A DNA stretch of 27,715 bases from Dimargaris cristalligena (Eukaryota > Kickxellomycota > Dimargaritomycetes > Dimargaritales > Dimargaritaceae), in contig JANBQC010000376.1 of assembly GCA_027576995.1 (NCBI GenBank), forward strand, positions 1 to 27,715. Reading direction: 5' to 3'. The notes beneath the pieces are model-generated. The model was given only the letters and a program-made list of their open reading frames with translations, did not search any database and was not told where the DNA came from. Every line of letters starts with the position of its first letter. The first letter of the stretch is position 1. Positions 1 through 9,993 of this stretch are shown in pieces. A program made the position numbers and the translations under genes.

Positions 1-1444
1 ATACGCCAACTATAGTATGGGGGAGCTCATGTTTCGAAAAGACGAGAGCCGCCCTGCTCATTAGGCTTGCTAAGAGTGTGTAGCAAGGCAGTATACACTA
101 TAACCTATATAATGTATACCACTGTCGTATACCAAGGTGCCAATTTCAAAAAATAATAATGAATAGATAGGAAATATGAATCATTGACCATAAAATAAAT
201 TGTTTTTTTTCGGTTTTTTATATTTGAATTTACGATACTATTAACACTCTCTGCAATCAGCTTAAAATACAAGACCCCCCGCAGTTAAATTTCATCTAAA
301 TCGAAGATTACTGACCACCACTAACTTATCTTTATATCCATATCCAAATGCATGTCATAATCGAACCAAATTGTTCCACTCCACATTTTGTAACGTACAG
401 CACAACAGTGTATAAGCTTTTAGCCAAATTCAGATACCCATTAGTAGACGAGCGCCTATAGGTATTTATTGTCTTCACTACACAACTGCTTGAGATATTT
501 TTATATATTAGCACAAAGGCAGTACACCTAGTGTTAGAAGTAATAAAGCCATATCAATAAAACTAGATGTAGAAGAATAAATCAGCTAGAGGACAGCAAG
601 TACCTCTAGGTGGTTAGTTTTATTGAATAGTATAGCCGGCATGGTGATCTAATGTAGTTAAAATGAATAGTCCCAGGATGCCTGAATAGATCTAATTATT
701 CAAAGCAGGTGAGAATCATATATCCAACAGAACATATTTTTCAACAAAAGTAAACCCATACTTGTATCAGGATGGTGCGTTCTGTGTGCAGTCTAGCCAA
801 TTCTTTCACGCAATATTTAACAAGAAACCACAAAATAGGCATTTTAAAGGAAAAATTGCACATGTTTGTGCTCTCCCACTAATTTTTAATTAATACTTTC
901 ACTTATTACCAGCCGGCACCATATTCACCTCCGAAAATTGTTCCTTAGTACATGATCAATACACCTGTTTACAAACTAGGGGGCAATACTGCTGACCTTA
1001 TGCTACGCTGAAAAGGAACCTGTAGATACCACTGATCTTCCCAAACCCAGTGTCGCTAAATAGAACCCTGGTAGTAGATGTTTAATGCAGCCTAGTTATA
1101 ATCCACACAGATAACGGCACGGTTATTATTTTGCAATTATAAATATAGATATTGTTTATCGTAATGGTTCATCTTCTGTATAATATTATTACCCAAAAGA
1201 GCAGGATGGTGTATCGATCTCCAAATTGTTTAACTAAATATATAGTTGAATATCTGGTGGGCCTTTTTTAAGCCCAACTGTGGTTCATTTTTTTTAACAT
1301 CGTATTTTAATATATATAGCGGTTCCGTGCATAATCCACTATAAAAACATCGCTGTGGCACTATATATGTAACTAAACCATCTTTCCACGAACCGACTAT
1401 ATATATATATACATCAATAACATATTTTATTATCGGCAAAAGGT
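1..1444. other. AT-rich intergenic stretch, no gene seen
   Basis: No open frame here resembles a protein I know, and none has the C-rich third codon positions of the real genes in this window. There are A/T runs (for example T8 near 200) and short TA repeats near 1300 and 1400. The short frames present are of the length expected by chance in AT-rich DNA. No RNA gene was recognised. Confidence 0.6.
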
Positions 1445-2255
1445 TTAAGAGGCCCTATGGCCCTCAATAGCCCTTTTAAATACCTCCTCCATCTCATCAG
1501 GAGTGCCAAGGATGGGCATGTTACTGAAGTGAACTAGACGTGTAAAAAGTGGAAGGGAAGCCTAAAGCCTATCACATAAATAACCATGCTTGCTTGTAAA
1601 GAAGTAAGGAACTACAGTTTGGAGTTTGTCATTCCAATCAAATGCATAGATGAGAGAAGGAGACACAAGCTTAGACTGGAGATTTTTCATAAAATTATTT
1701 AGTTTCTTATGAACTCCAGTGGGTATCCTGAAACTAGATTGTCCAGAATTGACAACCTGAATTTTAACTTGTCTCATGGGACTCGAAACTGTATAGATTT
1801 TTCATAATTTCTTTCACCACATTCCTGTGGATAGGGATGGAACTGTCTCATGAAAACACCTTTTTGGAAAGTTCTGCACAGGTGTCTATACTTTCTTCTT
1901 TGGTTAAGGTAGGTGATTTATTGGATTTCCCAGTGATTGAATATGGGACCCAGGCTCTGATGTCTTGGTGTTTTTGATTACCTTTCTTCACATGAATTGG
2001 GCCTACTAATGGCCTTATGAAATACAGTTGCTCACTTGCTCTATCATTGTGTGTCCCCTGTTTATTGTTAAGAAACATATAGTTAGATTCCCCAAGGCTG
2101 GTATAGAAAAGGGGGTTTGTAGAATAGTCCTGTGAGAGAATGATTTTGTCCCAGTAGTTTGGCTGGGTTCTGAAGATCAAGTTCAGGATATTATTGGCAC
2201 CTGTTGGTGAGTTCTGGTGGGTCACAGCTGACTCACCATCACCACCATAGATTGT
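1445..2255 (-). pseudogene. Broken copy of an unrecognised protein family, paralogous to the gene at the right edge
   Basis: The product is not recognised. Read on the minus strand, an open frame from about 2255 ends at a TGA (1848-1850). Its last residues (ESIDTCAELSKKVFS, 1851-1895) align without gaps to ESIKSCHTLSQLAFS in the gene at 27068-27715, 8 of 15 identical. About 25 codons later the similarity continues one frame over (start codon at 1775-1777). There KLVSPSLIYAFDW and VVPYFFTS match ELTRPSLIYILDW and VISYIFTS, 17 of 36 identical across the block. That frame meets a TAG (1562-1564) exactly where the paralogue has Gln. Similarity then carries on in the same frame (ASLPLFTRLV, NMPILGTPDEMEEVF) to a TAA at 1445. 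So there are two in-frame stops and one frameshift, which I read as a decayed copy. The part above 1895 has no visible match in the paralogue and may belong to the adjoining repeat. A spliced gene with unusual introns is the alternative, but no good splice sites sit at the breaks. Confidence 0.6.
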
Positions 2256-2890
2256 GTAAAGAACTAAAATCAAATCCTTAAAAACTGAACTTTATTCAAA
2301 AAAATAGATAATAAGAAGGGAAAGATGATGATAGACTTGCTGTTCCAAGAGGTGGCAGTAAAGGGGAGTATTTATACTCAAAAGGGGAAGCCTAAATGAA
2401 AAGATAGATGAATAATAGAGAAAGGGAGGGAATATCCTAGAACATTGGATGAATAAGCAGAGGGAAAGGGAGGGGAGTTCCCAGATAATAATATTAGTCA
2501 TCACAATAGATAGGTAATACTTAGGTAACTAATAGATTCAATGTGAAATAATAGAAGGGAAGAAGGGAAAGGGAAAAAGCTATTTTGAACTATACTTTGA
2601 ATAGGGGTGCAGTTGGGCCAGGGGCAGTGTGAATGCAGGGGTACAGTCCAGTTAGGGGCAGGGGTATATCATAGTTAAGAGTATATAATATACTAATAGA
2701 TAAAAAAATAAAGGTAGGTAAAAATGTGGTAAGTTAACCATAGCCAGTAATCCTTATTGATTTGGTTAAGGGTATCCTGGTGGGAGCTCCTGACTTGCGG
2801 GTGGGGTGTTAGAAAGGCAGTTCACGCCTCTATAACTATATCCTTGGAGATTCTCCCATCATAGAGAGAATTATATCCCAACTCTCAACA
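2253..2890 (-). repeat. LTR-like block (possible retrotransposon LTR)
   Basis: Read on the minus strand, the block opens with TGTTGAGAG (2890-2882) and closes with TTTACACA (2260-2253), the TG...CA form of an LTR. Inside are a palindromic TATA-like GAGTATAAATACTC (2379-2366) and, about 75 bp on, AATAAA (2296-2291), about 40 bp before the end. This is the usual U3-R-U5 order. The interior is pyrimidine-rich on the minus strand and has no believable protein. A TGG that could begin a primer-binding site lies 5 nt beyond the end (2247). Against the call: no second copy was found in the window, there is no matching target-site duplication, and the primer-binding tRNA is not identified. It could instead be a gene promoter with a chance AATAAA. 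Confidence 0.25.
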
Positions 2891-4480
2891 CAGTCAATAG
2901 TTATACAAAAAAACACATAGTGGAGTGTATTCCACACAACTCTTGCAGCTTTCTTTACTTTTATTCACTTTGATACACTAAGGCTTTGCATCATAGTATA
3001 TTTATTCATTTTAATATGCGGTATTTCCTTCCAGTGGTACTGGGGTTGGTGGGAGATTGGGGGAGATTTCCTGTGGGTGTGTACAGGTATGGAATTATTT
3101 AACTAGGAAGTCTTCATAGAAGTAGTGAGAGTTTGTATTGAAGTTCTTTGGGAGTTCATATAGATCTTACTGGAGCATTTGTACTGCCAGATGGTGTTGG
3201 TAGTGGTTGAGGTATTGGTGCACTCTCACAATTTGTTGTGATTCAGTGTCTTATACTTGCACATCTGCAGTCCTTTGTGGGGTGGGATCTTTGGGTTGCA
3301 TCTCCATGGTCCTTTGTGGGTTGACAGCTTGGCCATCCATGGTCCTTTACAGGTGGGGTTCCATTCCTTCCATGGTACCTTACAGTCCTTCATAAGGTGC
3401 AGGTAGGTCTACAGATGATAGGGGGTACAGAGGCTTTCCTTTGAGGGATTATTTAGTTTCATCCTCCACTAGTGTTACCTGGGTTTACCACTCTTAGTCC
3501 ATTAAGAGTCCTGGGGATAGGCTTCTAACAGTAGGTAGGGCTTTAGACTCGGCCAAGTGGGCTACTAGTATTAGGTATGGGGTACAGTACTAACTAATAA
3601 AGGCCTAGGCAATTAGTTATGCAAGGGACATGCAGTGGGCACACTTACAGGTTAGTATGAGGGGGTGAGTATATATGAGGTTTATTAGAGTAAACTAGGG
3701 GGTAAGAATAAGCTCCCAAATCTAACCAGTCCCAAGGGGAAGATACTACTAGACTAAGGTATAGATAAATAGGCCAACTGGATGGCCACTCATATCTGGA
3801 AGACTCTCATGGTAACTGGAGGAGTCTTCAGATCAGCATGTTGAGTGATTAGTGTGAAGTATTGGGGTCTGGAAGGGGAATGGTTATATGATAAAGGATG
3901 ATCCCATAGTACTGGGGGTGACCATGGGAAGGTTAATATGGTGCTATAGGGCCTAATAAGGGCAGATGATTGTTATGTACAGATTAAGTCAGATTAGGAG
4001 GGCCAATAGATACTATTACATAATTTTTTGGCAGATATGAGGGGGGGGGATAGTCTGTGTAAAAATTATAGGATACTGTCTCTTACTAGAATTTGGGATA
4101 TTTGGCAACTAGTGAATATATAAGGAACTTGACCCTTTATCAAATTTCCGAGGAATAAAGTTTAGCCTGGGCTAGGAATAGATAAGGCTAGTTTGGTGCC
4201 ACTCTACTAAGCCATAGGTCTAGTTTCTTGGCTTGATATTACTCAGCAGACAAGGTCAGCAATAGTACCTTTTAGTCAGCTCCGCTTTCTGTCCCTGTAT
4301 TATTCCCAAACCCCCCCCCCCAGATTAGTGAAACATACACTTACATATCCCTTTCGATGGCCAAAATGTCAGCAGTGTATACTCCTCTTCCTCTGATCCA
4401 CCAACATCACTTGACCAGACTGTGGGATACAGACTCTTGCTTGACTAATGTAAATATACACTAATTCCTGGAAGATGGAA
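2891..4480. other. Repeat-like, gene-free stretch
   Basis: The composition differs from the flanks: G/T-rich on the plus strand, with G9 near 4040 and C11 at 4311-4321. No coding frame could be supported. A TATATAAGG near 4115 and an AATAAAG near 4154 resemble signals found in LTRs, but no boundaries could be drawn. The segment 3798-3945 matches a second copy near 26.7 kb and is listed separately. It may be old transposon debris. Confidence 0.4.
3798..3945 (+). repeat. Degenerate dispersed repeat, copy A
   Basis: The core AACTGGAGGAGTCTTCAG ATCA (3814-3835) matches 20 of 22 bases at 26740-26761. A second block, ACTGGGGGTGACCATGGG (3911-3928), matches the segment at 26826-26843. The two blocks lie about 90 bp apart here and about 80 bp apart in the other copy, in the same order and orientation. 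Collinear matches with drift between them point to a shared ancestral repeat. Confidence 0.5.
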
Positions 4481-5555
4481 ATCATAGTAGCTGATTACTA
4501 ATACCTCATAGTGATGGGTTGAAAATTACCAAAGGGACATCCAGTCAGCCCCCCTATACCGTGGTCCCTATCATTTTGGAAGATAATTTCCTGGCATTGG
4601 CGGTGGAAATATACCACCATCCCATTCACAGTAAAATAGCAGTATTCGTAATTATTAAAGTAAGAAAGGAAAATACAGTGTATAGATGGCATCCTAACTA
4701 CGTTTCCTCTTCTATAATGCACACATGTCTAACTAAAGGAATGACTTGGAGTAGTACCGCTATTTTATTATTATTTGACGTAACGGCAATGTTATTTTTT
4801 GGATAATATAGTATTGAAACTACCAACCGGGAGCATGGAAAGCCGGGAGTAGGGTTCTACTGATTTCTTAATCACCTGTAATGCCTCGCAAAATGGATGA
4901 AATGTTATTAATTGATGCGAGGGTAAGTATTACGTACCCCCGCTGTGTGTCCCGATGGGTAGATGCATGCATAGTGTAATTATTTTTATGCCAGTAACAC
5001 TCGTCTCATAAACCGAATTCGCAGTAATACAGTAAAGAGCCCCTCCCAAATATACACATACTCTACTTTTACTAATAATTCAGGCTCCGCTGAAGCATTA
5101 TTTCTTGGGGCCAGTAATAGTATTGTTAGTATGGCGCAGAGTATACCGTGTTATTTAGGCAATCCAGAGGTGAGCTGGAGTATTATAATTTAGTGTAGGA
5201 AACAAAAAGACAACTGGTGACCTAACAATAATATCCCTAATCATAGGAAAACACTCAAGTTCAGGTTATTTTACTAGTATTGGGATTATATACCCTCTAA
5301 ATAAATTTGAACCTCACAACGCATGGTCTTGGGAGTGGTTTCAGATAGCCGGTTTTATTTTTACATCTCCTCATTAAGATTTCAGTATCTAGACCGGTTG
5401 GATTTTCAATATTATCACAATGACCCACGCGGTTTCAATGCTCTATCCCCTGGCCTTCCAGATTAAATACTTAACCCCCGATATTTGGCCATAGGTCATC
5501 GGTATTCATTATCAAACATTTAAGTGGTATATTAATATAAATATATAAAGACGAA
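4481..5555. other. Intergenic stretch, nothing recognised
   Basis: Two overlapping frames on opposite strands (about 4498-4806) are open for 74-95 codons, but neither resembles a known protein and the codon use is not like the real genes. The remainder is AT-rich. It contains the downstream region of GPI16, which ends at 5556 on the minus strand. Confidence 0.5.
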
Positions 5556-7624
5556 TCAACCCGCTGATACAGAGGGTTTTGGATCTTCTTCAGCCGATGG
5601 GGCGGGTTCTAGAATCCGATATCCACGAATGAGAGAGTTAAACATGGAACCGAAGAAAAATGCCAACACGGTACAGGTAAAGGCGATCACATTATAAGGC
5701 ATACTGAAATCCGGGGTTGGTAAGCTAACCAGGAACGGCTCGCTATACATACGGGTCCAGCAGGTACCTGGGGTTTCCTCCCCAGGGCCCGATGCACCGG
5801 CACCACTATCGCTCCGGATCAAATTCTGGTAAACACAGCTGTTAAGCCTGGGACCGTGGGTCTTGTTCGACTGCTGGGGGGCTAGTTGGGCGGTTAATAC
5901 AGCCGAACCCACGGTCATACCACGGTTAGCGTCCGGGGGGTATTCCGTGTACTTGAGGAACATTTTGTCGAATTCTAGGGTGAGGATCGTCAGTGACTGG
6001 GCTGGTAGTTGGAGACCCAATTCCATGACGGATGGACGGCCATGGTCGTGGGACGGCTGCCAAAACTGCCGCTGGGGAACATTGGGCCAATACTTGGTGG
6101 TCGTAAGCACACTTGGTGACGAATCACCCAGGGCAATGGGTTCAGGCAGCGGGGTGGAACGAATAGTCAGGGTATGGAAATAGACGTTAAGGTACCAAGG
6201 CAGGGTGTCCAGGTAAGTGACGGTCACATCGGTGGACTGGAAGTTCGAGAGCGTCACCTCTAGGCCATTGCGCTCCAGGCCATGTCCCGTTAGTTGGCGG
6301 TGAAAAGTTAGGGGTGTCACATCAGCTGCACCGTTAGATTCCGCCGTGGGTTGGAGGGTATCCGACCAGGCCGTGTAAATCTCAAAGGGACTGGTCCGAT
6401 TCTCCGTCTTGGCTGTGAGATGGTGGAGGTCAAAACGGGCCACCCGACGCCCGGCCACGAGGCTTTCCGAATCCCAGGTGCTAGGTTCCGACACGAGTCG
6501 CATAGGACCTACATTCACCTCGGGCACCAAAAGGGTAATACGGCTTTGGGTGGCCAGAGGGCAGCTACCCTCAAGGTGCCTATCGAACAGAGTACTCAAC
6601 AAACGGTCGGGTTGGTGGGTCAGACGTGTCCGGTCAGTTACCAGGGCCAGTGACAGCCGGAGCTCGACGGGTCGATTGCCACAAGGGCCGATCGGGGGAC
6701 AAGCCCCTGTGCGAGCCAAATGAATGCCCATGGAGTGGAAGTTGGTATCGTATAACCGATAGGTATTGAGTAGTGAAGTAAGACCCGCCTTACCCTGACA
6801 CGGCAACAGTTTAATCCACGGGGTCAGGTTTTCAGTACAGACCGATTCCCGCGCTAGCAGGGAATGGCGAAGGATAGTAGGTGGTTGGTTAGTCGACGAG
6901 GATGACGATGACGACGATGTAGTGGGGTTGGCTGACCCAGAAGCAGAGTCCGGGTCGACCATCCCTTGTCCGTTGGGCCGGAAGCTAAGCGAGGGTTCGG
7001 AGGTAATGGTTTGGTCCACGAAATTGATGGAGGCACAGAACAGGCCTGAGAGGGCGTTGTTAAAACCCCGCCAGCGTTCCTCCACGTCGGCGGAATCAAC
7101 CAAACGGGTCCACAGTTCCAGACCGGTCGCGGTGCTGGGTTCGACCGGATAGCCCCAGCTATCATAGTCCCAACGGCCCTGAGTCAGTGTGAGGTGGAAT
7201 TCTTCCACGCCGTATTTGTGTAGAATTTGACCAATCAGCCGGGGAAAGAGTCGATAGTGTTGGCCGCGGTCTACATAAATGGACAGCGCAGCAGTTTAAG
7301 TAAGGTAGTTTGGTACTTGGTTAAGATCCCCTCATTCACGAGTTTAATAACGGGTATTTGCTAACACCGCCGGTTCCTCCCATTAGTGAGGCTTAGTAAC
7401 AGCTACTTACCGGATGCGACAGAAGACGAGGGCAAGTGTGTGGCGGTGACGAATTCAAAATGCGACAGGATTCGATCCGACGTGAGTGGGTTGACGAGTA
7501 GATTTTCCGAGAAGCTTTCTGTGGGTGGCTGCGGATGGCCTCCCGCATGGGTTGATTCAGGTCGGGCACTGGTCAAAGTAGCTCCGCTCAGAAGAACCAC
7601 AAGGGCGGAAAGGGTACTCCACAT
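5556..7624 (-). CDS. GPI16: GPI transamidase subunit GPI16 / PIG-T
   Basis: Two exons on the minus strand, 7624-7411 and 7270-5556, give 642 residues. The intron (7410-7271, 140 bp) has a GTAAGT donor and a TAG acceptor. The split codon restores Asp72 and joins HFEFVTATHL to RGQHYRLFPRLIGQ, as in PIG-T. The product is an ER membrane subunit of the transamidase that attaches GPI anchors to proteins and helps hold the catalytic subunit Gpi8/PIG-K. Visible features are a signal peptide (about 1-20), LTLTQGRWD, LSGLFCASINFVD, VCTENLTPWIKLLPC, LPTPDFSMPYNV, one transmembrane segment (about 598-619) and a short acidic cytosolic tail. Cys216, in VCTENLTPW, corresponds to human PIG-T Cys182, known to form a disulfide with PIG-K. 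An eight-Ser run at about 190-197 looks like a lineage insert. The start at 7624 is chosen because it supplies the signal peptide. Family identity is secure. Confidence 0.95.
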
Positions 7625-8629
7625 GATGGAATGGAATTAACGCTGTCACAGGGCGGTAGAGCTGGCGTACGGGTTTGTCGAGGAAGGTCGCTCTAATGAG
7701 ATGGACCATGCGATAGGGAAAGAAAAGAATAGGCGGTGGGAAACAGCTTAGGTAAGTCAAAATGGAAGCGAAATTAACGACGGGTCCGGATGAATCATCC
7801 GAATAGTCAGACATGCGATAAAACCCTACGTCCTGAACTTTTGGGCTTACGCTACTGCAATACCATCGAACGGCGGTGTGTACCCAGTTATACCGACACA
7901 GTCCAAATATAATCCCCCGATTATCGGTTATGCGTGGCTGCTATCTCTGCATTCATTCCCCAGGCTGTGCCCCCTTTTGGGAAGGGTCGAATAGCTAAAA
8001 GTGCCAGGGAAATGATCGGGTTGTTCCGCAGGGGGATACTGGATGGTCAGATCTGCGCTAACTGGGCTTTAGTTTGCACCCTACTAACCATACGGAGTTC
8101 ATAGCACCGACTGACGATATAGTAAAAAGGACTAGGCTATAAATTGGGATACTTTATTTGTAGTTCATATGGAATAGGGATTCCGGTCTTAAATACATAC
8201 ACCATGGTGGCGAACCAAGTAGCATACCAATGACCTAGTAATAAGGAATATGATATACTACTTTTCAAGAAAAAACAATGGAGGCGAGTCACGCTCTGCG
8301 ACGTGCTCGCTAGTCAACGGGGCCAGCCGCGTTAGTCCGCCCTGTGTAATAGAAATATATATATAATAAAAAAAGGCGGGACATAAGACAAGTTGGACAT
8401 ACTGAAGGAGGGGTTAAACAAATAGAGTCGAATGAAAACTAGTGTACAGAAATACTACAATAGTTCTTTTTAAAAGAAGACAAAAAAATATGTATATGAA
8501 TAAAACAACACTGATACACTTATATAGATACATGTAAGGAATACAAAGGAGTGGAGACATGTGTGAAGAGTGGAAAACAGGTAGAAAAGAGATCGATATC
8601 TATTGCGGACGGTGAAGGGTAAGACAGGC
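7625..8629. other. Intergenic region between GPI16 and the disordered-protein gene
   Basis: This 1 kb holds the 5' flank of GPI16 (near 7625 onward) and the 3' flank of the gene ending at 8630. A minus-strand frame running through 7814-7557 overlaps GPI16 exon 1 in another frame and is not supported. The one conspicuous object is a GC-rich island at 8278-8345, listed separately. Confidence 0.5.
8270..8345 (-). ncRNA. GC-rich island with Pol III-like flanks (possible small RNA)
   Basis: About 68 bases of GC-rich sequence stand out in AT-rich surroundings. On the minus strand a TATA-like run (plus 8354-8368) lies about 25 bp before the island, and a T6 run (plus 8275-8270) follows it. That is the layout of a short type-3 RNA polymerase III gene of roughly 65-70 nt. 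No tRNA, U6, C/D or H/ACA motif was recognised. It could equally be a relic exon: a plus-strand frame is open across it, and an 11-codon frame starts at 8278. Confidence 0.15.
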
Positions 8630-9952
8630 CTAGATGTGGTTGAGCAGCGATTTCTTGGATGAATCGCGAGACATTTGAGTGATATCCACTGTACTCTTGT
8701 TACCATGGGTGAAGAGCTCCCGGTGGGGGTGGGTGGAGATACCCCGTCGCTTAGGGATATTCTCCAAACTAGTGGACGCCGGCGTATTGGGCAGGGGTTT
8801 GTTGCGGGGACCCTGGGAACGCGACGTAGCCAAGGGAACGCCCATGGCGGAGGCCGAGTGGTTGCCCTGACGACTCATGATAAGGGCGGCCGTCGCCGCG
8901 GCTGCCGCAGCCTTGGTGGCTACGCCCACATCCGAGGTGTGCTTCATGGCCTGGGAGTAGGCCTGGCAGGCCGCCTCCCGTGCTTGCGGGCACTCACTCA
9001 GGTCAACTCCCAAGTCGATACTGGCGGGTAATTCCCCGGCCATCGGGCGACGCCGGTAAAACGGGTTGGTGACATTGAGGGTAGGGCGCCTCCAGCTCCG
9101 AGCAGGGGCACCGCTATTACTGTTATTACTACCCATAGCAGTGGTGGTTGAGGAGGTTACCTTAAGCCCTGGGACGGGGGTAGAAGGTAGGGGGTTCAGA
9201 GCAGCCGAAGCGGCCAACGCGGCAGCCGAGGGAGTTTTGGATGAAAACATAGACCGGGAACGAGCGCCCTTGGACCGGCCGGTTGTAGAGGGTAGGAGGT
9301 GAACCTTGGCCATATCCGCCTCGTTCAGCTCCGCCATACCGTCATCCTCGTCTTCCAGCTCATTGGGGTTGGAAGGGTGGGTCAGGCTAAGGGACCCAGT
9401 CCGACCAGGGACCATGGAGGTTCGGGATCCGGGGGCGGCCGGCGGAGTGGAGTGGGGGGCGTCCAAATGCTCGCGCACCTGCTTGTTGGTGGGCGTGGTG
9501 GCGGTCATAGCGGATAAGACCGTGCGGCCGGCCTTGGGGGATTGGCCAGCGGTGGGGACCAAGTAATTTTCGTTTTGGTTGAGAAAGCTGTTCAGACCAC
9601 CCAGTTTCTTGGCGGAGCTCGCCTTACTCGAAAGCAGGGGGCTGGGCTTCTTCAAATCGACCGCTTTTTGCATGAGCTCGGCAGACTCAGCGTTGTAATA
9701 TTGGTCGAACTTGAGCGACTTGGACTTGCGAATGGACCGGCGGAGACTCGACTTACGGGTGAGGTGGGGGTTGGTCGCCGTCATGTTTAGCTCGGCCATG
9801 GTTTCGGCCATGAGCTTGTCAATCTCGGCTTGGTTGCCGTCTTCGTGGTCAGGCATCAGGACGAAGCCCTTGCTACCAGTGCGGCGCATGGAAATATAGC
9901 TGTTGTCCCGGTTAAGGCGGTTGGTAATGTTCGAATAGAATTGGCCCAACAT
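8630..9952 (-). CDS. Hypothetical 440-residue, mostly disordered basic/Ser-rich protein
   Basis: A single uninterrupted minus-strand exon of 440 residues that I do not recognise. Seen in the sequence: an acidic helix-like stretch (about 40-56, AEIDKLMAETMAEL); a basic Ser-rich patch (about 65-82) with several R/K-x-S sites typical of basophilic kinases; a long Ser/Thr/Pro/Ala linker; an acidic patch (198-213, ELEDEDDGMAE); two Ala-rich, probably helical segments (about 242-252 and 347-358); a compact segment at 305-345 (SIDLGVDLSECPQAREA); and a proline motif, KPLPNTP (385-391), that could bind an SH3 domain. There is no signal peptide, membrane segment or known catalytic motif. The long frame, C-rich third positions and non-random motifs argue that it is real. 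A role as a cortical or signalling scaffold is only a guess. The first Met is used; Met22 is an alternative. Confidence 0.75.
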   Translation of the reverse strand: MLGQFYSNITNRLNRDNSYISMRRTGSKGFVLMPDHEDGNQAEIDKLMAETMAELNMTATNPHLTRKSSLRRSIRKSKSLKFDQYYNAESAELMQKAVDLKKPSPLLSSKASSAKKLGGLNSFLNQNENYLVPTAGQSPKAGRTVLSAMTATTPTNKQVREHLDAPHSTPPAAPGSRTSMVPGRTGSLSLTHPSNPNELEDEDDGMAELNEADMAKVHLLPSTTGRSKGARSRSMFSSKTPSAAALAASAALNPLPSTPVPGLKVTSSTTTAMGSNNSNSGAPARSWRRPTLNVTNPFYRRRPMAGELPASIDLGVDLSECPQAREAACQAYSQAMKHTSDVGVATKAAAAAATAALIMSRQGNHSASAMGVPLATSRSQGPRNKPLPNTPASTSLENIPKRRGISTHPHRELFTHGNKSTVDITQMSRDSSKKSLLNHI

Positions 9953-9982
9953 TGTGACGGTGAGCTATTTGCGAAAATGACA

Positions 9983-9993
9983 GGATATATAGG
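9983..9993 (-). promoter_or_regulatory. TATA-like box upstream of the 440-residue gene
   Basis: CCTATATATCC on the minus strand lies about 31-41 bp before the ATG at 9952. If used, the 5' untranslated leader would be very short, or translation would start at Met22. This is motif evidence only. Confidence 0.3.

Noticed and set aside
2253..2890. Solo LTR with target-site duplication
   Set aside because: The five bases on either side of the TG...CA ends do not match, so a simple solo-LTR insertion is not supported; only an LTR-like block is reported.
4498..4806. Overlapping frames on both strands near 4.5-4.8 kb
   Set aside because: Neither resembles a known protein, and the plus-strand one needs a TTG start; judged accidental.
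7557..7814. Minus-strand frame of 85 codons overlapping GPI16 exon 1
   Set aside because: It overlaps the GPI16 signal-peptide exon in another frame, has no homology, and the GPI16 splice model explains the region.
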